Below are positions 8,800-17,241 of a DNA stretch of 64,000 nucleotides, piece after piece; position 1 is the stretch's first letter, and each line of letters begins with the position of its first letter. The stretch is from Sphingobium sp. TCM1 (GTDB lineage Bacteria > Pseudomonadota > Alphaproteobacteria > Sphingomonadales > Sphingomonadaceae). A program made the translations under genes and the position numbers. The notes beneath the pieces are model-generated. The model was given only the letters and a program-made list of their open reading frames with translations. It was not told the origin of the DNA and ran no database searches. The stretch is from NCBI RefSeq assembly GCF_001650725.1, contig NZ_LXVX01000012.1, forward strand, positions 186,001 through 250,000. The letters are read 5' to 3'.

Positions 8800-9942
8800 T
8801 CATGGCCGTTCCAGCAGCGCATGGATGATTTCCTCCTGATGCTCGCCCAGGGCAGGGGGAGATCGGCGTATCGATGGGAGCGCGCCGTTCAGTCGGATCG
8901 GGCTTCGCAGAAGATGTATCGACTCGCCGGAAGGATGGGGGAGCGTTTCCATCAGTTGATCGCGGACGAGAGGGTCGTCAAATACCTCTGGAAAGGTGCG
9001 GATCGCCCCAGCCGGAACGGCGAAGCGGTCGATCCTCTCATTCCAATAGTTCAGCGAGTGCTGAAGAAACGCCTGCGCGATCAGCTGGTCGACCTGCTCG
9101 CGGTGGGCGATGCGCATTGCATTGGTCGCGAAGTCAGGGCTTTTTAATGCGTCGACATCGAGCATATCGGTCAATGCGGTCCAGAATTTATCGCTGTGGA
9201 TGAACACATAGATCTGGCGATTGTCGGCGGTAAAATAGCTGTTCGCCGGAACCATCTGTCCGTGGGCATTGCCGCGTAGGACCGGCTCGCGGCCCTTGGC
9301 GAAGAAGGTGCCTTCGCGCGGCAAGAGCGAAAAGACCATAGCTTCGAACATGGAAATATCGACCCTCTGCCCGATCCCTGTTCGATCGCGCTCGCGTAGC
9401 GCGGAAAGCACGCCGATCGTGGCGAAGAGCGGGGCGACATAGTCGCCCAGCGGAAAGCCGGTCTTGAGTGGGCCGCTTTCCGCTGATCCGGTCAATTGCA
9501 TGATGCCGGAAAGCGCCTGGATGACGGGGTCCACCGCGGGGCGATGAGCCGCTTCGCTTGCTGGACCGTAACCGCTCACGGAGCAGTAGATCAGGCCAGG
9601 ATTGGACTGGCGAAGGCTGTCATAACCGATGCCGAGACGCTCCATCGTACCCGCCCGGAAATTTTCGACCACCATGTCAGCGGCGTCGATCATCCGCCGA
9701 AGCACGGCAAGATCTTCGGCATCCTTCAGGTCCAGTACGACGCTGCGCTTGTTGCGATTATAGGCCAGGAAATAGTCCGTGTCGTGACCGGCAATCGGCT
9801 CACCCAGATGGCGCGACGTGTCCCCGTGCGCGGGTTCGATCTTAATGACGTCGGCGCCCAAATCCGCAAGCAACATGGTGCAGAGCGGGCCGGCCACCAT
9901 GTGAGTCAGGTCGATGATCTTCAGTCCGTCCAGCGCAGCCAT
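8800..9942 (-). CDS. Family III CoA-transferase (CaiB/BaiF)
   Basis: A 380-residue protein opening with ALDGLKIIDLTHMVAGPLCTMLLADLGADVIKIEP in two adjoining blocks, the standard CaiB/BaiF N-terminus, followed by GYGPASEAAHRP and LGDYVAP, whose Asp is the expected catalytic residue that carries CoA. These enzymes move CoA between carboxylic acids. The ATG at 9942 follows GGCGGAGAGGAG; the longer in-frame start at 10020 lacks this site. It is the first gene of a minus-strand operon with the thioesterase, MFS, monooxygenase and cupin genes, and is divergent from the FAH gene. Confidence 0.92.
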   Translation of the reverse strand: MAALDGLKIIDLTHMVAGPLCTMLLADLGADVIKIEPAHGDTSRHLGEPIAGHDTDYFLAYNRNKRSVVLDLKDAEDLAVLRRMIDAADMVVENFRAGTMERLGIGYDSLRQSNPGLIYCSVSGYGPASEAAHRPAVDPVIQALSGIMQLTGSAESGPLKTGFPLGDYVAPLFATIGVLSALRERDRTGIGQRVDISMFEAMVFSLLPREGTFFAKGREPVLRGNAHGQMVPANSYFTADNRQIYVFIHSDKFWTALTDMLDVDALKSPDFATNAMRIAHREQVDQLIAQAFLQHSLNYWNERIDRFAVPAGAIRTFPEVFDDPLVRDQLMETLPHPSGESIHLLRSPIRLNGALPSIRRSPPALGEHQEEIIHALLERP

Positions 9943-10106
9943 GCGATCTCCTCTCCGCCTGGCACCTATCAGATCGAATATCGCGCTGCCACGCCGCAGG
10001 CCTCTCTCGCACGCTATCAAACCAGACGAATTTCATATTTCCAACAATGGCTGCAGCCCGCCGATGATGCATCCCAAGCGCGATAGCGGTTCCGTGGAGA
10101 GTATGA
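9943..10106. promoter_or_regulatory. Divergent promoter region of the CoA-transferase and FAH operons
   Basis: These 164 bases separate two outward-facing operons and must hold both promoters. A CCTATC half-site of the palindrome found elsewhere in the window lies at 9965-9970, but the other half is not recognisable (CGAATA). No sigma-70 boxes stand out. The assignment rests on gene orientation only. Confidence 0.35.
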
Positions 10107-10985
10107 ATGAAAATTGCGAGCTTCGATAGCAACAAGATCGGCCTGATCGTGGGCGACGAGATTGTCGAAATCGTGCCGGCGGGTTCACGCTCTGCCGCGT
10201 GGCCGCCTACCGAGATGTTGCGCTTCATTTCGGAATTCGAAGAGCGAAAAGGGGAGATTGAAAGGTTGGTCGCCTCTGGGCCGCGGATGCCGCTGGCAAG
10301 CGTCAGGCTGGAAACGCCAGTCCCCTGGCCGAACAAGGTCATCGCCTTCCCCGCAAATTATCATGCGCATATCGCGGAAATGAAGGATGGGCTGATCTCC
10401 ACCTTCAAAAATGGCGGTCAGGGCTTCTTCCTGAAGGCCAATTCCAGCCTGTCCGGCCCTGCCGATCCGATCGAACTGCCTTCCGTCGCTGGGCGTGAGA
10501 TCCATCATGAATGCGAAATGGCGATCATCATCGGCAAGGGCGGACGAGACATTTCTGTCGAGCGGGCGCTCGATCATATCTTCGGCTATGCCTGCCTGGT
10601 CGACGTGGTCATTCGCGGCAAGGAAGAGCGCGTCATGCGGAAATCCTTCGACAGCTTCTGTCCGGTCGGCCCCTGGATCACGACCGCCGACGAAATCGCG
10701 GATCCGGCCAATCTCGCGCTGGAATTGCGTATCAATGGCGAGGTGCGGCAGTCGGCCAATACGGCCAATCTGATCGTCGACATCCCGAACATGATCGCCA
10801 TGGCATCGAGCGTCATGACGCTTTATCCCGGTGACATCATCGCGACGGGCACGCCAGCCGGTGTCGGTCCGATCGAAGACGGCGATGTCCTTGATATTCA
10901 GATAGAAAAAGTCGGCGCTATGCGACTGCCTGTGGTACGCGGCGCGAATGGATACAACCCCGTGTGGGACAAGCCAGCGGCCTGA
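10107..10985 (+). CDS. Fumarylacetoacetate hydrolase (FAH) family protein
   Basis: A 292-residue FAH-fold protein. The catalytic region reads HHECEMAIIIGKGGRDIS and then FGYACLVDVVIRGKEERV, giving the metal-binding Glu/Glu/Asp set, and the C-terminus has DIIATGTPAGVGPIEDGD. Family members hydrolyse or decarboxylate the acylpyruvates and related diketo acids formed after ring cleavage, for example maleylpyruvate or fumarylpyruvate. With the gentisate-dioxygenase-like cupin in the divergent operon, it is a good candidate for the next step in that ring-cleavage route (inference). An MmgE/PrpD gene follows 25 bases later. Confidence 0.92.
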   Translation: MKIASFDSNKIGLIVGDEIVEIVPAGSRSAAWPPTEMLRFISEFEERKGEIERLVASGPRMPLASVRLETPVPWPNKVIAFPANYHAHIAEMKDGLISTFKNGGQGFFLKANSSLSGPADPIELPSVAGREIHHECEMAIIIGKGGRDISVERALDHIFGYACLVDVVIRGKEERVMRKSFDSFCPVGPWITTADEIADPANLALELRINGEVRQSANTANLIVDIPNMIAMASSVMTLYPGDIIATGTPAGVGPIEDGDVLDIQIEKVGAMRLPVVRGANGYNPVWDKPAA

Positions 10986-11010
10986 ACGGGACACGCTTTG
11001 GAGAGGATTT

Positions 11011-12483
11011 ATGACTGAACTGACCCAAACCCTGGCCCGATTCGCGGCAACCACGTCTTTCGAGGCGCTCCCATCGCCGGTGGTGCGCGAGGCCAAGCGA
11101 TTGCTGTTGGACACCATTGGTTGCGCGATCGGGGCGATCAACACGCCGAGCGGATCGATCTCGCTGGCCTATGCCGACGCGCTGGGCGGAAAGGAACGGG
11201 CGACGGTCATCGGGCTGCCGCACCGCAGTTCCGTGACCACCGCAGCCTATAGCAATGCGCGGCTGGCCAATATTCTCGATGCCGACGATACTTTCCCTAC
11301 CTCCACCCATTTCGGCAATGCCACGATCTTTTCGGCTTTGGCACTGGTGGAGGATGCAGGAAAATCGGGCGCGGATTTGCTGAAGGCCGTCGCGGTTGGT
11401 TTCGATGTCGGCGCGCGGGTCGGTAGCTGGATGGGCCCGCCGATGCAGATCGAAAATGGCGAGGTTATAGGCTGGAATGAATTGGGCGGCCCGGCGGCCA
11501 CCATGGTTTGGGCTGCTGTTGGTGCATCCGTGAGTGCCGCAGGCCTGACACCTGAACAGACCAATCACGCCTTTGGCATTGCGGGCGCCAACTCGCCTCA
11601 GCCGACCTTGCGCAAATGGGCTGAATCGCCCCAGCAGCCCATGTATAAATATGCCGATGCAGGATGGTGTGCCGAAGTCGGAGTTTCCGCGACCATGCTT
11701 GCGGGCATGGGCAGCACTGGCTTTCTTGACATATTAGATGGGGAGAATGCCTTTTGGCGCTGGTATGGCTCGCCTGGCCATGATGATGAGGCATTGCTCG
11801 GCAAGGTGGGTGAAGAGTGGCAGATACTGAATACGACCTACAAGCCATGGCCCTGCTGCCGGTGGATCCATCACCCGTTGACCGCCTTTGCGGACATAAG
11901 GCGGGAAAATAACCTGAAGGCGGACGAGATCGAACGGGTCGTTGTGCGCGCCAATCCTTTTGCTTTGACCCGGATTTTCCGCGACCAACATCCCACCGAC
12001 ATGCTGTCCGCTGAATTCAGCCATGCTCATGCCATGGCGGCTCTTGCCCATGATGTGCCAGCCGGTCCTCGTTGGTATGAAGATGTGGTTCTGCGCGATC
12101 CGGCCATCATGGCCTTCCGCGAGAAGGTCGTGGTCGAGCCGGAGCCGACATCGGCGAATATCGGTGAATGGATGACGGGCGGGCAATGGCGAGGCGTGCC
12201 GGGAGGCGTGGATGTCCATGCCCGTGGCAAGATATTCAGCGGAACCGCCAACATGTCGCTGGGCGACCCCTGGTCCGACGGCACCATTTTTTCCGATGAA
12301 GATATCGTTCGGAAATTCCACATGATGCTGGGAGTCGATGATCGCGCGGATGGGGACACCAGCCAATTGCGAGCGCTGGCTGACCGGATGGTAGCTGCGG
12401 TCGAGACGTTGGAAGACCATGCCGATGTGTCGGCGCTGACCGACACGATGCGGGAACTGTCTGCCAGTCTCAAGCGAGGGTGA
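11011..12483 (+). CDS. MmgE/PrpD family protein
   Basis: A 490-residue member of the 2-methylcitrate dehydratase / cis-aconitate decarboxylase-like family. Seen are the N-terminal helical stretch with VVREAKRLLLDTIGCAIG, ANILDADDTFPTSTHFGN around residue 85 where catalytic residues lie, and YKPWPCCRWIHHP near residue 285. The ATG at 11011 has GGAGAGG upstream; an in-frame ATG at 10948 overlaps the FAH gene and lacks one. Family members dehydrate, isomerise or decarboxylate tricarboxylate-like acids. The position after FAH suggests action on a ring-cleavage product (inference). Confidence 0.88.
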   Translation: MTELTQTLARFAATTSFEALPSPVVREAKRLLLDTIGCAIGAINTPSGSISLAYADALGGKERATVIGLPHRSSVTTAAYSNARLANILDADDTFPTSTHFGNATIFSALALVEDAGKSGADLLKAVAVGFDVGARVGSWMGPPMQIENGEVIGWNELGGPAATMVWAAVGASVSAAGLTPEQTNHAFGIAGANSPQPTLRKWAESPQQPMYKYADAGWCAEVGVSATMLAGMGSTGFLDILDGENAFWRWYGSPGHDDEALLGKVGEEWQILNTTYKPWPCCRWIHHPLTAFADIRRENNLKADEIERVVVRANPFALTRIFRDQHPTDMLSAEFSHAHAMAALAHDVPAGPRWYEDVVLRDPAIMAFREKVVVEPEPTSANIGEWMTGGQWRGVPGGVDVHARGKIFSGTANMSLGDPWSDGTIFSDEDIVRKFHMMLGVDDRADGDTSQLRALADRMVAAVETLEDHADVSALTDTMRELSASLKRG

Positions 12484-12557
12484 AAAGCAAGTCGGGGACA
12501 GGGTAAATGCGCGCTGTCGTCGGCCCGGTCGCGTGAAACGACAAGAAGGGGCGCAGC

Positions 12558-13919
12558 ATGGCTGATTCCGCCAAGGGGGCCGCGCGCGTCCCCGTCTCCA
12601 TGAAGTTCGGGTACAGCGCCGGGCTGTTCGGGATCAGCATGGTGCAGACCAGCGTGTCCGTCCTGCTGCTTTATTTCTACACGGATATTCTGCACATCCC
12701 GCCAGCATCCGCGGGCGGGATCGTATTCCTGGGAACGTTCGCCGACGCCTTTTCCAGCGTCTTTGCGGCCTGGGTCGCAAACCATCACCATAGTCCTCTG
12801 GGCCGTTATCGTCCGCTGCTGATCGGGGTGTCAGCCCCCCTCGCGGTTTTCTTTGCCCTGATGTTCTCACGGCCCGATCTTTCGGCGGGGCAATTGTGGA
12901 TTTATGCCGCTATCACGCATCTTTGCTATCGCATCTGCTATGCCTTCACGCTGGCGCCGCATTCCGCGCTGATCGGTCGTCTGTCTTCGGATGCGGATGA
13001 GCGCTCGGCGATCGGCGCGTGGAAGGCAGTCGCCAATAATCTGGGTCTTATGGCGGCCGCCTATCTGGGTATCAGCACAGTTGAGAAGCTGGGCGGAACC
13101 GATCCGGCGCGGGGCTTCACGATGTTCGGGGCCATCTTTGGAACCGCAGCCGGCATTTCGGTGCTCTATTCCGCATTGGCGACGCGGGAGCGGGCGGGGG
13201 GGCGTCATGACGATACCGGGCAATTCATCCCGGGTTTGGCCCTCATCCTCCGCAACAGCCAGATGCGTCTGGTTCTTGCCTCGACCCTGATCTTTTTCGC
13301 TGGCTATATGCTCATGAACAGCGGCGTCGTTTACTTCTTCAAATATATCCTGATGCGGCCCGAAGAGGCCAAGTTTGCGGTCGTCGCAATCGGCGTAGGC
13401 GGGATCGTCATGCCGCCCTTGTGGAGTGCGGCGATCAGACGAACGAGCAAGGCGCGGATATGGGCGACGGGCTGCATAGTGATGGCCTTTGCTTTCGTGT
13501 CCATCTACATTTTCGGCGTTGTCGGAAGCCTTCCCATTCTGCTCTCTTATTTCCTGATCGGTGCGGGCAAAAGCGCAGTCATCGTCAATTTCTATGCGAT
13601 GACGGCGGATGCGGTTGACTATGGGCATTGGAAATTGGGCGCGCGGGCGGAGTCCTATTCATTCGGATTTCTCTCGCTGGCGAACAAGGCGGGGACCGCA
13701 ATCGGAGGCGGGCTGCTTGGGTTGCTGCTCGACTGGAGTGGGCTCATCGTCAACGCGCGTCAGACGGACCAGACCTTGGGGCGATTGTGGGCCGTGATCT
13801 GCCTCGCGCCGGCGGCACTCGCCGTTGCATCGGCGGTTGTCGTCCTTTTCTTCAAGGTGACGGCGTCGAAGCACAGGGAAATGGTCATGGAACTGCAAGC
13901 ACGAGAGGGCGAGCTATGA
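12558..13919 (+). CDS. GPH/MelB-type sugar-cation symporter family transporter
   Basis: A 453-residue membrane protein with about twelve segments. The start KFGYSAGLFGISMVQTSVSVLLLYFYTDIL and DERSAIGAWKAVANNLG are hallmarks of the glycoside-pentoside-hexuronide (MelB-like) branch of the major facilitators; the late MTADAVDYGHWKLGARAES corresponds to the conserved final loop. In sphingomonads such transporters occur in catabolic clusters and need not carry sugars. It ends in a 4-base overlap with the following SDR (13916-13919), so the two are translationally coupled. Confidence 0.88.
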   Translation: MADSAKGAARVPVSMKFGYSAGLFGISMVQTSVSVLLLYFYTDILHIPPASAGGIVFLGTFADAFSSVFAAWVANHHHSPLGRYRPLLIGVSAPLAVFFALMFSRPDLSAGQLWIYAAITHLCYRICYAFTLAPHSALIGRLSSDADERSAIGAWKAVANNLGLMAAAYLGISTVEKLGGTDPARGFTMFGAIFGTAAGISVLYSALATRERAGGRHDDTGQFIPGLALILRNSQMRLVLASTLIFFAGYMLMNSGVVYFFKYILMRPEEAKFAVVAIGVGGIVMPPLWSAAIRRTSKARIWATGCIVMAFAFVSIYIFGVVGSLPILLSYFLIGAGKSAVIVNFYAMTADAVDYGHWKLGARAESYSFGFLSLANKAGTAIGGGLLGLLLDWSGLIVNARQTDQTLGRLWAVICLAPAALAVASAVVVLFFKVTASKHREMVMELQAREGEL

Positions 13920-14665
13920 GCATGAGGGGCAAGACTGCACTGATAACGGGCGGAGGATCAGGCATCGGCAGGGCGGCCTGTCTGGCGCTGGCGGCGGCTG
14001 GGGCTGCAGTCGTGATCGCTGAACGATCGCGCGAAACGGGTGAAGCCGTAGCCGCGGAAATTGCCGCGGAGCAGGGAAGAGCCATTTTCATCCATGCCGA
14101 CGTCGGCGAACGTTCCTCCATCGAGGAGATGATACGTAAGGCGGTCGAACATTTCGGCTCGATCGATTGCGCCTTTAACAACGCGGGAATCGTTGACGGA
14201 TCGCGAAGCCTTCTGAGTTCAACTCAGGCGAACTGGGATGCCGTCATGTCCGTCAACCTGCAGGGCGTGTGGATGTGCATGCAGGCGCAGTTGACCCATA
14301 TGATCGCTAACGGAAAAGGGAGCATCGTCAACAATGCGTCCCGCTCCGGCCTGCGCGGCGTGCCTTCCGATGCGATTTATGGCGCAGCAAAACATGGTGT
14401 GGTGGGCCTCACTAAAGCGGCTGCGGTGGAATTCGGGGGGCAGGGGGTGCGTGTAAACGCCATCTGTCCGGGATTGGTTGATACGCCCCTAACCCGATCG
14501 CGCTTTGGTGAAGGCTTTGCAGAAAAAGCCGCGATGGCCAATCCCATGCAGCGCGCCGCGCAGCCCGAGGAGATTGGTGCGGCTGTGCTTTGGCTCTGTT
14601 CGGATGCCTCCTCATTTGTCAACGGCGTGGCCTTGCCCATCGACGGGGGCAGTGTGGCTCGCTGA
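13916..14665 (+). CDS. SDR-family oxidoreductase
   Basis: A 249-residue classical SDR with TGGGSGIG in the cofactor fold, NNAG, an active-site Ser (NNASRSG), the catalytic YGAAK and FVNGVALPIDGG at the C-terminus. The ATG at 13916 overlaps the transporter stop by 4 bases; longer in-frame extensions upstream read through the transporter gene and are not real. It closes the plus-strand operon FAH-MmgE-transporter-SDR. Confidence 0.92.
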   Translation: MSMRGKTALITGGGSGIGRAACLALAAAGAAVVIAERSRETGEAVAAEIAAEQGRAIFIHADVGERSSIEEMIRKAVEHFGSIDCAFNNAGIVDGSRSLLSSTQANWDAVMSVNLQGVWMCMQAQLTHMIANGKGSIVNNASRSGLRGVPSDAIYGAAKHGVVGLTKAAAVEFGGQGVRVNAICPGLVDTPLTRSRFGEGFAEKAAMANPMQRAAQPEEIGAAVLWLCSDASSFVNGVALPIDGGSVAR

Positions 14666-14681
14666 TTGCGATGCTCTTGAA

Positions 14682-14799
14682 CCCCTGCAGGTAGATGCAA
14701 TCAGTCTGAACATACAGGTAAAACATATTGGAATAATGTTGCCGTGAGAGAGAAGCTGCAGGGGTAGGAAATAGAGCGGTAGAACGACATCAATATGTT
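14682..14799. repeat. Two inverted-repeat pairs in a receptor leader
   Basis: CCCCTGCAG at 14682-14690 is matched by CTGCAGGGG at 14756-14764, and AACATATTG at 14722-14730 by CAATATGTT at 14791-14799. Both pairs are perfect 9-base arms, 65 and 60 bases apart, in the 156-base gap before the receptor gene. They could mark regulator sites bound at a distance or a folded leader. Chance similarity is possible. Confidence 0.3.
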
Positions 14800-14821
14800 C
14801 GTCGCGCTGGGGAGGATAGTT

Positions 14822-17179
14822 ATGAGAGTGCATTGTCGTGCCATTTTGCTTTCTACTGTCGCTTGTTTGGCGCCCCTGAGCGTCGCACTCGCGCAGGAAA
14901 ACGTTCCCGCACAAGAACCGCAGGCCGATAAAGGTGGGGCAGCCGACATCGTCGTCACGGCGCAACGCCGTGAACAGAGATTGCAGGATGTTCCTATCTC
15001 CGTAAATGTGACGACCGGTGACACCCTGCAAAAGCGTGGCACGACAGATTTGGTCGATCTGTCCCAGCGCACGCCTGGGATCAAGCTCAGTACCGATCCG
15101 CAGGCCAACCACATCCATATCCGCGGCGTGGGGTCGGGACTGAACGCCGGGTTCGAACAGTCCGTCGGAACTTTCGTGGACGGCGTCTATCGGGGGCGAT
15201 CGCGCTCGATCCAGGCGGGTCTTTTCGATGTTGAGCGCGTCGAAGTCCTGAATGGCCCGCAGACGACCTTCTTCGGTAACAATACTGTTGCTGGTGCGAT
15301 CAATATTACGACGAAAAAACCCTCTGAGACGTTCGGCTATGACGCACAGGCGCTTTATGCGCCGTCCGACGGCCAATATATTCTGCAAGCCGGCGCTACG
15401 GGACCGATCAGTGACACTCTATCGGCTCGGGCGGCGATCCAGTTCTCGGGCATGAACGGCTACACTTGGAACGACAATCTGAAGGTCGATGAGCCCCATC
15501 TGCGTGACATGGTCGGCCGCGCTTCCCTACGCTGGAAGCCCTCCTCGAATTTTCAGTCCGATCTTCGCGTCGATTACGCACGCAACCGGGATCGCGGCAC
15601 TTACAGCGCCGAAATCACCGGTTGCCCTCCGCCCACAGGTTTTCCAGCCGCGCGAGGGCCGTGCCTCGCCTATCTGAACCAACATGGTGGCGTCATCGAC
15701 AATGAGCTGGATTTCAGATCGCTCGCGGGTCCATCGGCTTTCCGGCTCGATATGACCGAGGTCGCATGGACGAACCGGCTTGAGTTGGACGGTGTAACGA
15801 TCAACTCGATATCCAGCTATGGTTATCAGAAGTCCCGCACGTTCCTGAATGCGACGCCGATCCCGGTCACTGGCGTAGCCGGATATTATTATTCCCCGTT
15901 CAGTCAGAACGAAACCTATAAGAATTATGCGCAGGAGTTACGGATCGAGTCGTCGAATGACAGTTGGCTCCAGTGGGTCGGCGGCGCCTATTACTCCCAT
16001 GGCAAGCTTGCAAGCCGCAGCTTCTCTTCGCTTTATGGCGCACCCTCCATCGGTGCGGCAGGCGCGCCGGTGACAAGCGCTGCAACGCCGATCAGCACCA
16101 ATCGTAACCTTTTCCAGAAGGATCAGACCCGCTCGGTCTTTGGCCAGGTGAGTGCCAAAGTCACCGATCAATTCAAAGTGAATGCCGGCCTGCGCTACAC
16201 GAGCGTGAAAAAGGATGCGTCGCGTTCGTTCATCGTCGGGATCGGCGGTCCGACCGCTGATCCAGCCGATTTCCAGCCGCTCGATGCCGTCACGCAAGGC
16301 AAGATCATTCCTTTGGCCGGTGGAAGCGCGGCCGGGTTTGTCGATCCGCATACGAGCTACAGCAAGCTGATGCCGTCGGTCAGCCTGCAATATGATCTTC
16401 TGCCCCAGATCACGGCCTATGCCGCCTATGTCAAAGGGTTCAAGGCAGGGGGTTATAGCGACGGCAACGGTCCTGCGCAGTTCGATTCGGAGAATGTCGA
16501 TTCTTACGAAATCGGTATCAAGGGATCGGCTCTCGATCGCAGGCTGTTCTTCACCTTCGATCTTTTCTATCTCGATTATAAGGGCCTTCAACAGTCATTG
16601 ACGACGATCGGGCCGACGGGTGCGAATATCACCACCGTTGGGAACGCGGCGTCATCGGTGTCAAAGGGTGCGGAAATGAGCCTGTCCTTGAAGGCGACCG
16701 ACTTCCTTTCGATCAATGCAGCCGGGGCTTATATCGACTCCTATTTCAAGGATTATCGGACCGCAGCCTGTACCGCTTTGCAGATCGCGACCATCGGCTC
16801 CACCTGCGTCCAGGATCTTTCCGGTCGTCCGACCCCATTTGCGCCGAAATTCTCAGGGAGCATCGGGGCGACTGTAACGGTTCCCGTGGACGGCGACGTC
16901 ACCGCGCGGCTCGACCCAAATCTCTTCTATTCGTCGAGCTATTATCTTGGCCCCACCGACGATCCGATCGTTCAGCAGGATCGCTACACGCAGGTTGATC
17001 TGCGGTTGGGAGTGGGTCCGGAAGATCGCCGCTGGGAATTCGCTATTACCGGGAAAAATCTTGGGAACAGCAAGGTGATCGCATCGGGGTCCACCATCGC
17101 GACCTCACCGGGTGTTGCTTATAAGCTGCTTCAGCGCGCAAGATCGGTTGCGATTTCCTTTTCGATCAAAGGTTTATGA
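14822..17179 (+). CDS. TonB-dependent outer-membrane receptor 1
   Basis: A 785-residue receptor with a signal peptide ending near LAPLSVALAQE, the TonB/plug signature ADIVVTAQRREQRLQDVPIS, plug motifs IHIRGVG and VEVLNGPQTTFFGNN, and a 22-strand barrel ending in an aromatic-rich strand. It imports a bulky compound across the outer membrane using TonB energy. The ATG at 14822 follows GGGGAGGATAG; the in-frame ATG at 14795 lacks a site. NGPQTTFFGNN replaces the usual KGPQGTLFGRN, so its plug loop is slightly divergent. A terminator-like hairpin and a P450 follow. Confidence 0.93.
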   Translation: MRVHCRAILLSTVACLAPLSVALAQENVPAQEPQADKGGAADIVVTAQRREQRLQDVPISVNVTTGDTLQKRGTTDLVDLSQRTPGIKLSTDPQANHIHIRGVGSGLNAGFEQSVGTFVDGVYRGRSRSIQAGLFDVERVEVLNGPQTTFFGNNTVAGAINITTKKPSETFGYDAQALYAPSDGQYILQAGATGPISDTLSARAAIQFSGMNGYTWNDNLKVDEPHLRDMVGRASLRWKPSSNFQSDLRVDYARNRDRGTYSAEITGCPPPTGFPAARGPCLAYLNQHGGVIDNELDFRSLAGPSAFRLDMTEVAWTNRLELDGVTINSISSYGYQKSRTFLNATPIPVTGVAGYYYSPFSQNETYKNYAQELRIESSNDSWLQWVGGAYYSHGKLASRSFSSLYGAPSIGAAGAPVTSAATPISTNRNLFQKDQTRSVFGQVSAKVTDQFKVNAGLRYTSVKKDASRSFIVGIGGPTADPADFQPLDAVTQGKIIPLAGGSAAGFVDPHTSYSKLMPSVSLQYDLLPQITAYAAYVKGFKAGGYSDGNGPAQFDSENVDSYEIGIKGSALDRRLFFTFDLFYLDYKGLQQSLTTIGPTGANITTVGNAASSVSKGAEMSLSLKATDFLSINAAGAYIDSYFKDYRTAACTALQIATIGSTCVQDLSGRPTPFAPKFSGSIGATVTVPVDGDVTARLDPNLFYSSSYYLGPTDDPIVQQDRYTQVDLRLGVGPEDRRWEFAITGKNLGNSKVIASGSTIATSPGVAYKLLQRARSVAISFSIKGL

Positions 17180-17184
17180 CGGAG

Positions 17185-17208
17185 CGCCGCAGCTGAGAGG
17201 CTGCGGCG
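17185..17208 (+). terminator. Hairpin after TonB receptor 1
   Basis: CGCCGCAGC and GCTGCGGCG form perfect 9-base arms around a TGAGAG loop, 5 bases after the receptor stop, followed by TTCTTC. The stem is strong but the T tract is weak, so it may attenuate rather than stop transcription into the P450 that starts 33 bases on. Confidence 0.55.
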
Positions 17209-17241
17209 TTCTTCACCAGTTCAAGCATAGGGGTGAATTCG

